DNA of 57,715 nucleotides from positions 1 through 57,715 of the forward strand of contig CAKUHP010000007.1 in assembly GCA_934658705.1 (NCBI GenBank). Reading direction: 5' to 3'. This DNA comes from an uncultured Collinsella sp. Its GTDB lineage: Bacteria > Actinomycetota > Coriobacteriia > Coriobacteriales > Coriobacteriaceae. The notes under the pieces are model-generated. The model did not search any database. It saw only the letters and a program-made list of their open reading frames with translations, and was not told the origin of the DNA. This document shows positions 34,810 through 43,858 of the stretch, in pieces. Both the position numbers and the translations under genes were made by a program. Positions within the stretch are counted from its first letter, which is position 1; each line of letters opens with the position of its first letter.

Positions 34810-34858
34810 TTTTGATCACTCGCGGCCTGCGATGGCCATCATATGAGTCGCTCATTTC

Positions 34859-35010
34859 AAAACTATGCCGGTTTACGGGGCTGAATCGCGGATTCCCAAC
34901 CACACGCAATTCGAGCAGAATAAAACCGCAGGTAGACAGCGTGTCCTTTTTCGAAAAATGCCGGTATGGTCGGCCTGCGCCAATCCAGCCCCGTAAACCG
35001 GCATAGTTTT
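34859..35010. repeat. 152-bp palindromic element (family E), copy 3
   Basis: The arms at 34859-34882 and 34987-35010 are perfect 24-bp inverted repeats (AAAACTATGCCGG...). The core AAAACCGCAGGTAGAC is in the reverse orientation relative to copies 1 and 2. The length is exactly 152 bp. Together with the F/G composite it fills 34531-35057, which has no gene. Confidence 0.92.
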
Positions 35011-35057
35011 GAAATGACACCGAAGCAATATTGATTCTCGACCCGGCGCAACCGTCC

Positions 35058-35759
35058 CTACAACCCGTATTTCACGACGACGCGATTGATGCGACGGCAC
35101 CAGGGTTTGTACAAGGCGGCCAAAAACACGCAGGTTGCCAGGCCGTGTGTGATGTCGAACGGCACCGCCGTGGCAAGACGTGCCACGGCACCCGCCCACG
35201 TGAGCGGCTGGACAAAGCCGATGACGTCATACGCGTTGATCACGACGCCGTACAGTAGGCCCGAGGCAAAGCCATACGCCAGCAGCGCCGACATGCGCAC
35301 GGTTCCGTCGACGCGATCGAACGCGCCCGCATGCGCCAGTGCGCCACCGATATAGCCCACCAGACCCCAGGCATACATCTGCCACGGTGTCCACATGCCC
35401 TGCCCAAAAAAGAAATTGCTGGTCAAAGCCGCCAACGCGCCGACCATAAAGCCATTACGGCGACCAAGCGTCGCCCCTGCAATGATGGCGATGGCGCTCA
35501 CGGGTTTAAAGTCGGGAATAGGACCAAACAGAATACGCCCCGCCGCGGCCAGCGCCGCCAACACCAGCGTGGGCATAATCTGACGCAGGCCCGGACGCGA
35601 CGCCTCGTAACCCGCAAAAAACAGCGCGAGTACGAGCGCCACCATAGCGAGCATCAACAAAGCAGCCTGGGCAATGCCCAGATACAGCATGATGCCCATG
35701 CATGGCGGCACGAACAAAAGCACTGGCCCCTCTATGTAGCGCCATATACGAGCAAGCAC
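35058..35759 (-). CDS. ECF transporter S component (substrate unknown)
   Basis: A 233-residue integral membrane protein with about six hydrophobic segments. A central GRILFGPIPDFKPVSAIAII and a TSNFFFGQGMWTPWQMYAWG segment are typical of energy-coupling-factor substrate-binding subunits. It would capture a vitamin or similar small molecule and use a shared ECF ATPase/T module, probably the one at 41129-43659. A GTG start at 35759 is preceded by GAGGAG. The ligand cannot be read from the sequence. Confidence 0.75.
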   Translation of the reverse strand: MLARIWRYIEGPVLLFVPPCMGIMLYLGIAQAALLMLAMVALVLALFFAGYEASRPGLRQIMPTLVLAALAAAGRILFGPIPDFKPVSAIAIIAGATLGRRNGFMVGALAALTSNFFFGQGMWTPWQMYAWGLVGYIGGALAHAGAFDRVDGTVRMSALLAYGFASGLLYGVVINAYDVIGFVQPLTWAGAVARLATAVPFDITHGLATCVFLAALYKPWCRRINRVVVKYGL

Positions 35760-35848
35760 GCGAGCTCCTCTTGCGATCTTTCTCTATCGTTCGCGCCCCA
35801 TTGTGGCACACGCGCAGCACAGGTTCATCGGCGATACATTCCACTCGT

Positions 35849-35892
35849 TAAACAAAACAACGCGCATGCGACTGAAGCCAATCGCATGCGCG
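35849..35892 (-). terminator. Intrinsic terminator of the frameshifted membrane gene
   Basis: CGCGCATGCGA and TCGCATGCGCG form a perfect 11-bp stem, followed on the minus strand by TTGTTTTGTTT. It lies about 57 bases past the stop codon at 35949. Confidence 0.82.
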
Positions 35893-35948
35893 CAAAAGGA
35901 GAGACGAATTATCACGAATGATTCGTTTAGACAGGGCGGCCCTTCAGG

Positions 35949-36451
35949 CTATTCCGCCTCGAGCACTTCCTCGATCTGCGAGGTCTTTTCGCCCACAAGA
36001 ACATGGGCGATCTTTGCCGCGATGGGGTCGAACAGCAAGCCACCGACTACAACAAAGGCCCAGCCGCCGGTAGCGAGCTTTGCCCAGCGGGAGAAATAGG
36101 TTGTTTCGCCCACAAGGCCAAAGCCGGTCTGGAATGCAATCTCGGCCAAACCGATAATCAAAAAGAGCAGTGTGGCGGCAAACACCGTACCGGCAATCTT
36201 TACCGCGGGGCCGCCCGGTTTGAATCCGAAGAAATCAACCCAGCCCCAACGGCCTTTCCAAACTGCGGTAGCGAACTCACCACCTCTGCGATGACGACGG
36301 CAAGTGCGAGCTGTCCCCAAAAACCGGTAGGGCTCGATAGATCAAGTGCCGCCTTGCCTTCGATAATCGGCAAAAAAGAGCACATCAGAAGCGGGTTCAC
36401 CAGGGCATTGATTATGCCAGCGACCCTCGTTTCTCGAGTATTCATATTCAT
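35949..36451 (-). pseudogene. Frameshifted small membrane protein
   Basis: Two overlapping frames together form one plausible membrane protein of about 165 residues. The first (starting MNMNTRETRVAGIINALVNP at 36451) runs to about residue 55 with two hydrophobic segments. The second continues from about 36285 as EFATAVWKGRWGWVDFFGF, followed by two more membrane segments and an acidic tail (KTSQIEEVLEAE). The switch is a single frame change near 36275-36290. Either the gene is broken in this strain or the sequence has an indel. It lies downstream of the LuxR regulator gene (36522-37589). The family is not recognised. Confidence 0.7.
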
Positions 36452-36521
36452 ATATTCCTTTGGTTTTCGTAGTGATACGGTACGTGGAGAAACCGCTCCT
36501 CTACTGGAAAGCCAGTTTTAA

Positions 36522-37589
36522 TTACTTTTCCGCAGGAGCGGCAGCACCACGCGAGCGCTCGTAAAACATGCCCATGAGTTCGCTACGACGCGAGACAGAC
36601 AGTTTTCGATAGATGCTATGGACGTGAGCCTTGACCGTTCCCAGTGAGATAACCAAATCGTTTGCTATCTGCTGGTTCCCCTGCCCCGTCAGAACTCGAG
36701 ACAATACTTCTTGCTCGCGCGGCGTGAGCTCGTAGAGCGCACAGAAATCGGCAATATTGCTGGCGCCCTGCTTCGCCGCGCGCTGCTCCGTCTCCAAGCG
36801 ATACAAATCCAGACGATCGCGCACAAGCTGCTCGGTTCGCCGCACGTGGAACTCATCTTGATAGTGGCGTGCGTAGATAATGCAGGAAACCGCAAGACCG
36901 GCCCACAGAGCGTCTTCCATAATAACAATCTTGCCGACGTAAAACGGAACCGAGCCAGAACGCATATACATGGCCGCGTAGATAAGGTCCTCGCCAATCG
37001 AGGCGGCGTAGGCGCAAAGGCACAAAAGAAGCAGCGAACGCAAAAGATGCAGCGCGCGAGAATCAGCATCCTCCACGGGGGCGGAATGCGCCAAGCCCAT
37101 CAGGCTCCAGGCACAAAGAGAAATCATGACCAAGGGATCGATAAAGAGAAATACCATGTCGGATACGATGCCCAGATAAACTGTCCCCGCCAAGCAACGA
37201 ACCAGAGCGAGCACCGGGAAGAGAAGGAACAAAGCCGATCGTGCGGTACGCTTGGTCACATCACATGCCAGCAAATAGAAGAGGATCTCCTCGCCCATCT
37301 GAGAGAGCGTCTTCGCTATTCCAAAGAGGGTCAAAGCGCCATGGGGACCAAAGCTGCCCCCGGACGAAAACATTCCCGACACAAGGGACGATCCCATATC
37401 GGCCACTCCTTCGAGGGCCAGCAGGGCCATGAGCATAGAGAGGTACGCAAAGCGCTTGCTCTCCGTCATGCCTTTTGTCACACCGCAGAAAAAAGCGGCG
37501 CAGGCAAAGAGGCAAAGGAAGAACACGTTGTAAAGATAGATATAAAACCCCACGAGCTTGTCCTCCCCTTTTGCCGCAATGAGACTCAT
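36522..37589 (-). CDS. Membrane-anchored LuxR-type regulator
   Basis: A 355-residue protein with about seven hydrophobic segments in the first 240 residues. A short linker is followed by a C-terminal LuxR helix-turn-helix (about 288-345, LTPREQEVLSRVLTGQGNQQ, then GTVKAHVHSIYRKL). This one-component layout is common in Coriobacteriia. The membrane part presumably senses a ligand, but this is inference. It stands between a frameshifted membrane gene and the amidohydrolase-MATE operon, whose upstream region carries a 54-bp-spaced repeat that could be its binding site. No clear ribosome-binding site precedes ATG 37589. Confidence 0.85.
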   Translation of the reverse strand: MSLIAAKGEDKLVGFYIYLYNVFFLCLFACAAFFCGVTKGMTESKRFAYLSMLMALLALEGVADMGSSLVSGMFSSGGSFGPHGALTLFGIAKTLSQMGEEILFYLLACDVTKRTARSALFLLFPVLALVRCLAGTVYLGIVSDMVFLFIDPLVMISLCAWSLMGLAHSAPVEDADSRALHLLRSLLLLCLCAYAASIGEDLIYAAMYMRSGSVPFYVGKIVIMEDALWAGLAVSCIIYARHYQDEFHVRRTEQLVRDRLDLYRLETEQRAAKQGASNIADFCALYELTPREQEVLSRVLTGQGNQQIANDLVISLGTVKAHVHSIYRKLSVSRRSELMGMFYERSRGAAAPAEK

Positions 37590-37649
37590 GACTCATGATA
37601 GCGCACCGGTACCCCGCGGATATTCGAACCGGTCGCAACCCGCAAGAGA

Positions 37650-37682
37650 CGGGCGGCAAGGCTCGAGTAACCCTACCGCCCG
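37650..37682 (-). terminator. Probable terminator of the amidohydrolase-MATE operon
   Basis: CGGGCGG and CCGCCCG pair around 19 bases, 30 bases past the MATE stop codon. The U-tract on the minus strand is weak (TCTCTTG). Confidence 0.5.
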
Positions 37683-37711
37683 CACTTTATTGCAGAATCC
37701 GATTGTTTGAT

Positions 37712-39124
37712 TTACATCTCTTCGGCAGCCGCAGCGCGAGCAGCCTCGAGAACCTCTTCGGGAAGCTCGACGCCCTCATCGGTGTTGTAGCCGTACTTCT
37801 GGGCACCCTTTTTGAGGAAGAAGAGCGAAACCACAGCGGTAAAGGCCTCGGCAACGGTCAGAGCCAGCCACACGCCGTCGCCGCCCATGACCATGGGAAG
37901 CACCAGCAGCAAAGCGATGGGAAGAACGAGCGAACGCAGGGTAGAGATGATGAGAGGCATCATCGTGTCGTTGAAGGCCGTGAGCATGTTCTGAATGCAG
38001 ATATTGATGCCGACGAGGCCAGCGCAAGAGGCGAAGAGAATCCACTTCTGGGAGGCGAGGGTATATACGGGGTCGCCGGGGACCTGACCATAGACCAACA
38101 GGATCGGCTTCATCATAACGATACCCAGGACAGCAATAACGACGATGAGGATAGCGCTCAGACGACGGTACTTCTGGTACGTGCCGTGAATCTTCTTGGG
38201 ATCGTTTTCGCCGATCTGATAGCTAATGATCGGCGTAGCGCCCTTACCAAAGCCAATGAACGGGCCGACGAAGAGGAACTGCACGTACAGGAAGATTGCG
38301 GCAACGGCGACGCCGTCGGCCCCAAAGTACTTCATGGCCTGGATGTTGTAGATAGCGGTCATGAAGCCGGTGGCGGCACTGTAGATAAAGTCGGCAAGGC
38401 CGATCTTGCAGCTCTCGGCGACATTCTTCGCGGGACAGGCCGGCGAGTCATAATGCAGGGCACTGCTCTTGGAGAAGATGACGACTGCAGAAGCGATGGC
38501 GGCAAAGGCAGAGCCGGTACCAAAGCCAAGAGCTGCACCCGTGGTGCCCAGACCAAGCGTACCCTGGTAGACAACGTCCATGCCCAGCGTGACCAGACCA
38601 CCAAGGATGGTGATCACCATGCAATGCGTGGGCTTACCAGCAGTGAGCAGCCACATCTGGAAACCGAGCTGGATGGTGTAGAGCGGCATGAAGAAGCGGT
38701 GCACGTTCCAATAGGTGGTGCAGACGGGAGCGAGGCCTGCGTCAGCGCCCATGAAGTACCACACCTGGTCGCCAGCAAAGCTGATGGCAAAGCCCCAAAC
38801 GGTAGCGATGATGGTCGAGATGAGAAGCACGCAAGTGAAGGTCTTGTTTGCCTCGGTCGTCTTCTTCTCGCCCAGAAGCTTGCCCAGAAGGGCGGCGGAA
38901 CCGCCGGAGAACAGGAAGGCGATGGCCTCTACCACTGCCTGAGCAGGATAGACGATGTTAATGGCCGAAAGCGTCGCCGTGCTGTTGAAGTTGGTGGCGA
39001 TAGCGGTGTCGAAAATCTGATAGATACCGGTCCAGAGCTGCAGCAGGATCGAGGGAGCTGCAAAGAGGAACAGACCGATAAGCGTGTAGTTACGCGCGAG
39101 CTTGTTAGGGCTGGTTTCTGCCAT
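37712..39124 (-). CDS. MATE family efflux transporter
   Basis: A 470-residue multidrug and toxin extrusion-type transporter with about 12 membrane segments in two six-helix halves. Each half starts with the family pattern (SILLQLWTGIYQIFDTAIAT; VGINICIQNMLTAFNDTMMP). GFGKGATPIISYQIGENDPK and SGGSAALLGKLLGEKKTTEA are the paired cytoplasmic loops typical of the DinF/NorM group. It exports organic cations or other small molecules using a Na+ or H+ gradient. It follows the amidohydrolase gene after a single base, so the two form an operon, and it may export the amidohydrolase product. The substrate is unknown. Confidence 0.9.
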   Translation of the reverse strand: MAETSPNKLARNYTLIGLFLFAAPSILLQLWTGIYQIFDTAIATNFNSTATLSAINIVYPAQAVVEAIAFLFSGGSAALLGKLLGEKKTTEANKTFTCVLLISTIIATVWGFAISFAGDQVWYFMGADAGLAPVCTTYWNVHRFFMPLYTIQLGFQMWLLTAGKPTHCMVITILGGLVTLGMDVVYQGTLGLGTTGAALGFGTGSAFAAIASAVVIFSKSSALHYDSPACPAKNVAESCKIGLADFIYSAATGFMTAIYNIQAMKYFGADGVAVAAIFLYVQFLFVGPFIGFGKGATPIISYQIGENDPKKIHGTYQKYRRLSAILIVVIAVLGIVMMKPILLVYGQVPGDPVYTLASQKWILFASCAGLVGINICIQNMLTAFNDTMMPLIISTLRSLVLPIALLLVLPMVMGGDGVWLALTVAEAFTAVVSLFFLKKGAQKYGYNTDEGVELPEEVLEAARAAAAEEM

Positions 39125-39125
39125 A

Positions 39126-40766
39126 TTACTCGCCTTCCTTCTCGTACATGGTCTTGCCGTCGATGACGGTCATGAGGCACTTGGCCTCGTGGATGGTGTG
39201 GGGATCGATGGACGTGATGTCGCGGTCCATGAGCACGAAGTCGGCTTCCTTGCCCACTTCGATGGAACCGATGCGCTTCTCGAGGAAGTTCTGATACGCA
39301 CCGTTGATGGTGCCGGCGCAGATCATGTCCTCGACGGATACGCGCTGGTTCGGGTCGAGCACGGTCTCTTCCGAAGCGTCTCCGGGCGCGCAGCGAGTCA
39401 CGCCGACCTCCAGGCCCTCCATGGGGTCAGGGTTGGAGACGGGGAAGTCGGTCGCCGAAGTGACGACCATGCCGCGGTCCCAGAACTTCTTGAGCGGATA
39501 CTCGGACTCGGCACGCTCACCAAGCTGAGCGTGCTCCAGGGACTCATAGCACACGGGGTCCTTGAAGTGCCATGTGGGATTGGCGCAAGCGATACCCTTG
39601 AGCGCGGCAAAACGATCGATGTCCTCGTCGCGCATGACCTGCAGGTGCGTAATGGTCGGGCGCCAATCATCTTTCGGATCGGTTGCCTGGGCATACTCAA
39701 AACCGTCGAGCGCCATGGAGATGGCCGCGTCGCCGATAGCGTGCACATGCACCTGGAAGCCCTTTTCCTTGGCATAGCGAACCATGGCGTTGTAATCGTC
39801 GGGCTCGCAGTTGGGAACGCCGCGGAAACCAGGCTTGTCGGTGTAGTCATCCAGCAGGTAAGCCGTACCAGATTCGATGACACCATCGAGCACGAACTTG
39901 ATGTTGTTGCACTGATAGTGCTCGCCGCGATAGGAATCGCGAACCTTGGCGCAGCGATCGATCTTGTCGAGGCCCTCGTGCTCGGGCTTGCAATAGAAGC
40001 CGGAGGTTACCTTGAGCTTGAGCTTACCCTCGATGTCGAGCTCCTCGAGAGCAATCTGGGCGTTGACCTCGTCGCGAAGAATCGGCTCGTAAATATTGGT
40101 AATACCGACTGCAAGCAAATCCTCCTGCAGTGTAAGAATGGCGCTCTTGAACTCTTCGACCGTATAGGAGCGAATCGCCTTGAAGACATCGTTCATGGCC
40201 CAATCGCGCACAAGACCCGTAGGCTCCTGCGTCTCGGGATCCAAAACGATGGTTCCAGCCTCCTGGCTCACAAAGCCGCGACCGATGCCGGCCTTCTCGA
40301 GGCACTTGCTGTTGACCCAATAGGAGTGGCCGTCATAGGAACCGATAAGCATCGGCACGTCCGGGCACACTGCGTCCAGCAGCTCCTTGGCCTGGATCTT
40401 GCCCTCGTTCTCGAACACGGCGTTGTCCCAACCCATGCCCTTATAGAACTCGCGGCCGGGATGCTCTTCCACATATTTGCGGATGGTATCCACGTACTCG
40501 TCCACGGTCTCGAGACCCACAATGTCGATCTCGTAGGCAAACTGGCCAGCACCAGACGAGAAGTGCATATGAGCATCGCAGAAGCCCGGCATGAACATGC
40601 CGTCGCCCGCCTCGATCACCTTAGTGTCAGGACCGACGTACTCGTTCACCCCCGCCTCGTCGCCCACATAGACGAAAATGCCGTCCTTAATCGCTACTGC
40701 CTGAGCGGTAAACTCTGCGCGATTAGACGTGAACACCTTCCCCTTAAGTACGGTATCCGCTTGCAT
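39126..40766 (-). CDS. Amidohydrolase, YtcJ-like (Amidohydro_3)
   Basis: A 546-residue metal-dependent hydrolase. The metal-binding HxH is in PGFCDAHMHFS (His66, His68). Downstream His residues fit the family in FQVHVHAIGDAAI and in THLQVMRDED. GKEADFVLMDRDITSIDPH is the usual C-terminal beta-domain end. No signal peptide is present, so it is cytoplasmic. It probably hydrolyses an N-acyl or cyclic amide. The first gene of an operon with a MATE exporter, it suggests uptake and processing or detoxification of one compound. AGGAAAGGAG precedes ATG 40766. The substrate is unknown. Confidence 0.88.
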   Translation of the reverse strand: MQADTVLKGKVFTSNRAEFTAQAVAIKDGIFVYVGDEAGVNEYVGPDTKVIEAGDGMFMPGFCDAHMHFSSGAGQFAYEIDIVGLETVDEYVDTIRKYVEEHPGREFYKGMGWDNAVFENEGKIQAKELLDAVCPDVPMLIGSYDGHSYWVNSKCLEKAGIGRGFVSQEAGTIVLDPETQEPTGLVRDWAMNDVFKAIRSYTVEEFKSAILTLQEDLLAVGITNIYEPILRDEVNAQIALEELDIEGKLKLKVTSGFYCKPEHEGLDKIDRCAKVRDSYRGEHYQCNNIKFVLDGVIESGTAYLLDDYTDKPGFRGVPNCEPDDYNAMVRYAKEKGFQVHVHAIGDAAISMALDGFEYAQATDPKDDWRPTITHLQVMRDEDIDRFAALKGIACANPTWHFKDPVCYESLEHAQLGERAESEYPLKKFWDRGMVVTSATDFPVSNPDPMEGLEVGVTRCAPGDASEETVLDPNQRVSVEDMICAGTINGAYQNFLEKRIGSIEVGKEADFVLMDRDITSIDPHTIHEAKCLMTVIDGKTMYEKEGE

Positions 40767-40802
40767 CGCAAACTCCTTTCCTGTGACCCGCTTCTTAGCT
40801 CA

Positions 40803-40925
40803 AAACGGATTTCACAGGAAAGACTACGGTCGGAAAGGAGGTTTATTCTATGCGCCAAACGGTCAATTTCACTCAACCTTAGTTGTACAAACAGATTATT
40901 TTGGCAGGTAAAACGGTCTATTTCA
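40803..40925. promoter_or_regulatory. Three AAACGG-ATTTCA repeats, 54-bp period, upstream of the amidohydrolase
   Basis: AAACGGATTTCA at 40803-40814, AAACGGTCAATTTCA at 40857-40871 and AAACGGTCTATTTCA at 40911-40925 start exactly 54 bases apart. They lie 37-160 bases upstream of the amidohydrolase start, the right place for a regulator such as the membrane LuxR protein nearby. The rest of the gap 40767-41128 shows nothing else. Confidence 0.55.
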
Positions 40926-41128
40926 TTCTTCGGCGCCATAACACCACGTCCCGTTCGCGCGAGGAGAACGACCGCTCATGGCTCGCATAGGACGCGTTTT
41001 GGCGCGCTTATACCCCTAGGGTTTACCCTCCGTCTATCCGTTGTCGATAGCCGTATTGGGCCCCATGGCGCCCCTCGGCGGCGCCCGGTGCCCAAACGGC
41101 AAGCCCGCGCCTGCCGCCACGAGGCCGT

Positions 41129-42772
41129 CTACGCCCTATAGAACACGTTGTCGGCAAAGAAATCAGCCGGGGGCTCCATGCAGGCAATCTCGCCGTCGAA
41201 CATCATGGCGATGTCGTCGGATACTTGCTCCGCGAAGTCTAGGTCGTGCGTGGCCATGATGACCGTGCCGCCCACCTGTGCGTGGTCGCGCAGGGCGCGG
41301 GCGATGATGCGGCGGCTGGCCAGGTCAAGGCCCTTGGTGGGCTCATCGAGCAGCAGCAGCTCGGGACCGATCAACAGCAGCTTTGCCAGCGCAAGCAGCT
41401 GGCGCTGGCCGCCCGAAAGGTCGTACGGATGACGTGTCTCCAAGCCCGCCAGGCCTAGGCTCGCTGCGCGCCCCCGTGCTGCGGCCTCGTCGTATCCGCA
41501 GGTCGAAGCCCATTCCATCAGCTCGTCGCGCACCGTCTCGGCAACCAGCAATGCCTTGGGATTCTGTGGCAGCAATGCCGCCGAAGCCGCCCCACGCACC
41601 ATGCGGCCGCGCTGCAGCTTAGCCGTCTTGGCCAACACCGAGAGCATCGTCGACTTGCCACAGCCGTTTCCGCCCACGACCGCATGCACCGCGCCGTCCG
41701 AAAACGTCACATCGAGCCCGCGCAGTACCCAACCGCCCGCGCGATCGTAGCGAAACCAACCCTCCGACAAGGTGGTAGCCGACCCGCCGTGCATTTTTTG
41801 GAGTATTCTGCCCCCGTCCGCGCGTGGGAAGGCTTCCGGGTTGTTTTCTAGCGACGCTTGCGCCACAAATCCGGACGATTTGTCCAATTCCGGGCTATTT
41901 TTTGCACCCGGTTCGTCCCCGGATGGCTCCATAGAACCCAAATTGCCCTCGCGTCTGCTGAATACTCCGTTTTTTGCACATCGGGTGGCACCCCACCCCA
42001 ACATGCCATCGGAAAGCAACGACTCTCGACGGCCCAAAGAAGCCATATCCGCCACCTCGAGCACGCGGCCGCCCTCAATCCGGTACGCGCACGTCGCATA
42101 CTCGAGCATCGGACGCGGCTGGTGCGTTGCCACGACCACCGTACAACCCAACTCGCGGTTCACGCGAAACAGCGCGTGCAGAAAATTCTTCTCGGCAACG
42201 GGATCGAGCTGAGACGTGGGCTCATCGAGCAGCAGCACGCGCGGACGCAGCGCCAGAACGGCCGCCAGCGACAGTAGCTGTTTGCGACCACCCGAAAGCG
42301 TGTCGGTATCGCGGTGAAGCCAATCCTCCAACCCAAAGAAATAGCTAGTCTCGGCAACACGGCGGCGCATCTCGTCGCGCGATACACCCAAGTTTTCCAG
42401 GCCAAACGCCATCTCGTGCCATACCGTTTCGCACACGATCTGGTTCTCGGGATCCTGAAACACGTAGCCCACGCGCTCCGCAGACGCGCGCACGTCCATA
42501 TCGGCAACGCCCTCGCCCAGCACGCGCAGCTCGCCGGCAAGCTCGCCCGTCGGCGCGATCTCTGGCTTGAGCAGCGAGAGCAGCGTCGACTTACCCGATC
42601 CGGTACCACCAACCAGCAGCGCAAACGATCCTTGGGGAACGGCCCAATCGAGCCCCTCGAGCACCGGCGCAGCAGCACCGGGGTAGGCGAAGCTCAAGCC
42701 CCGTACCTCAATCGCCGGCACATCCGAATCGCACGCCGCGTCCGACACCGAGTCCCTATCCAACCGAGCCAT
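41129..42772 (-). CDS. ECF transporter ATPase, two ABC domains fused (EcfA-EcfA')
   Basis: A 547-residue protein with two complete ABC cassettes. Domain 1 (about 20-245): Walker A GGTGSGKST, signature LSGGRKQLLSLAAVLAL, Walker B VLLLDEPTSQLDP. Domain 2 (about 335-545): Walker A GGNGCGKST, signature LSGGQRQLLALAKLLL, Walker B LLLLDEPTKGLDLAS. Both switch His are present (VVATHQ, IMATHD). The linker at residues 265-328 is encoded by a 189-bp inverted-repeat element inserted in frame. It pairs with the T-component translated just before it (TGATG junction) and probably energises several S components, including the one at 35058. Confidence 0.9.
   Translation of the reverse strand: MARLDRDSVSDAACDSDVPAIEVRGLSFAYPGAAAPVLEGLDWAVPQGSFALLVGGTGSGKSTLLSLLKPEIAPTGELAGELRVLGEGVADMDVRASAERVGYVFQDPENQIVCETVWHEMAFGLENLGVSRDEMRRRVAETSYFFGLEDWLHRDTDTLSGGRKQLLSLAAVLALRPRVLLLDEPTSQLDPVAEKNFLHALFRVNRELGCTVVVATHQPRPMLEYATCAYRIEGGRVLEVADMASLGRRESLLSDGMLGWGATRCAKNGVFSRREGNLGSMEPSGDEPGAKNSPELDKSSGFVAQASLENNPEAFPRADGGRILQKMHGGSATTLSEGWFRYDRAGGWVLRGLDVTFSDGAVHAVVGGNGCGKSTMLSVLAKTAKLQRGRMVRGAASAALLPQNPKALLVAETVRDELMEWASTCGYDEAAARGRAASLGLAGLETRHPYDLSGGQRQLLALAKLLLIGPELLLLDEPTKGLDLASRRIIARALRDHAQVGGTVIMATHDLDFAEQVSDDIAMMFDGEIACMEPPADFFADNVFYRA
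41790..41978. repeat. 189-bp inverted-repeat element inserted in frame in the ECF ATPase gene
   Basis: TGCATTTTTTGGAGTATTC (41790-41808) and GAATACTCCGTTTTTTGCA (41960-41978) are inverted arms with two mismatches in 19 bases. The length, 189, is a multiple of three and contains no stop in the coding frame. It encodes the hydrophilic linker from CAKNGVFSRRE to GGRILQKMH between the two ABC domains. Confidence 0.75.
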
Positions 42773-43659
42773 CAGCCAAACCTCTTCTCGTCAATCGCGC
42801 ACAGCACGCAAGGCAGTGCCATCCAGGCAGCATATACAACATAGCCCGGCCATGGCGCCGGCACCGAGAGCTGCGGGTAAAACGAATACTGCGTCGTCGC
42901 GGTCCACGCCACCGTCACCACAGCCGCACCAAACAACGCAAGCCCAACCAGCGCAACAGCATCGCCGCATCCCAGCCGATACCGAGCGTACGTCGTGCGG
43001 CGAGGCACGGCGCCCCACCCGCGCGAGCGCATGGCATCCGCACGCTCAAGCGAGTCTTCCATGCCCCAACCCATCAGCACGCTCGACGCCCGCAAGCGTG
43101 AACGCACAGGGTCGGCAGGCGCGCGCCCCGGAACATCAATCGCATCCTGCACCGCCAACACGGTGCGACCGCGGCGCAAAAACTGGGGGATCAGACGCAT
43201 GCACATCGAGATCATGAGTGCGATCACCGGCGCGGTGTTACCCAGCAGCGCGAGCACCTTGTCGTATTCGAGCATCGACGCCGCAGCCTCAAACCACAGC
43301 ACGCTCGCCACAAACAGCCCGCCCATGCACAGACCGTATACCATGCTCTCCAAATACACCGCGCGCACGCCAATGCGGAAAAGCTCCGTCGAGCCCGAGG
43401 CGCTAAACAGCGGGTTGACCAGCGCAATGATCAAAATCACCGGCAGCTGCCAGCGCAGTGCGCCCAGCGTGCGGGCGACCCCGCGCATCGCAAATCCATA
43501 CGCCAGCCCGCCCGCAAGCGACAGCGCGATCAACACCGGCTGCATCGAGAACATGGTGAGCCCCAGCGTCAGCACTATATAGAGCGCCGGCACCGCCGGA
43601 TGCGACATCGAGAATGCCGCCATGGGCTCGGCGCCCGAATCCTCTCGCATGTTGTCCAT
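42772..43659 (-). CDS. ecfT: ECF transporter T component
   Basis: A 295-residue membrane protein of the CbiQ/EcfT family. It has several hydrophobic segments, and the coupling-helix motifs appear as SSVLMGWGMEDSLERADAM followed by SRGWG (about residues 200-225). These match the paired Ala-Arg-Gly-type coupling helices that contact the ATPases. Its stop overlaps the ATPase start by one base (TGATG), so the two proteins are made together. The ATG at 43659 with GGGGG upstream is preferred over a GTG at 43665. The S component is not adjacent; the module may be shared. Confidence 0.87.
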   Translation of the reverse strand: MDNMREDSGAEPMAAFSMSHPAVPALYIVLTLGLTMFSMQPVLIALSLAGGLAYGFAMRGVARTLGALRWQLPVILIIALVNPLFSASGSTELFRIGVRAVYLESMVYGLCMGGLFVASVLWFEAAASMLEYDKVLALLGNTAPVIALMISMCMRLIPQFLRRGRTVLAVQDAIDVPGRAPADPVRSRLRASSVLMGWGMEDSLERADAMRSRGWGAVPRRTTYARYRLGCGDAVALVGLALFGAAVVTVAWTATTQYSFYPQLSVPAPWPGYVVYAAWMALPCVLCAIDEKRFG

Positions 43660-43858
43660 AGGCACCCCCGCTCTCCCGCCAAATCACCGATGCCGCAGCG
43701 CCGCCAACACCGTCCGCAAGCAGCGCCAACGCCATGCCGCCGGCGCAAACCTCGACCGCCGCAGGCCAATCGTTACGCGCTCATCATATGCCTGCGGTAT
43801 CATATTGCGCCGTGTATCGTTTCCAAACACACGTCTCTATAACGTAACAGGAGATCAC

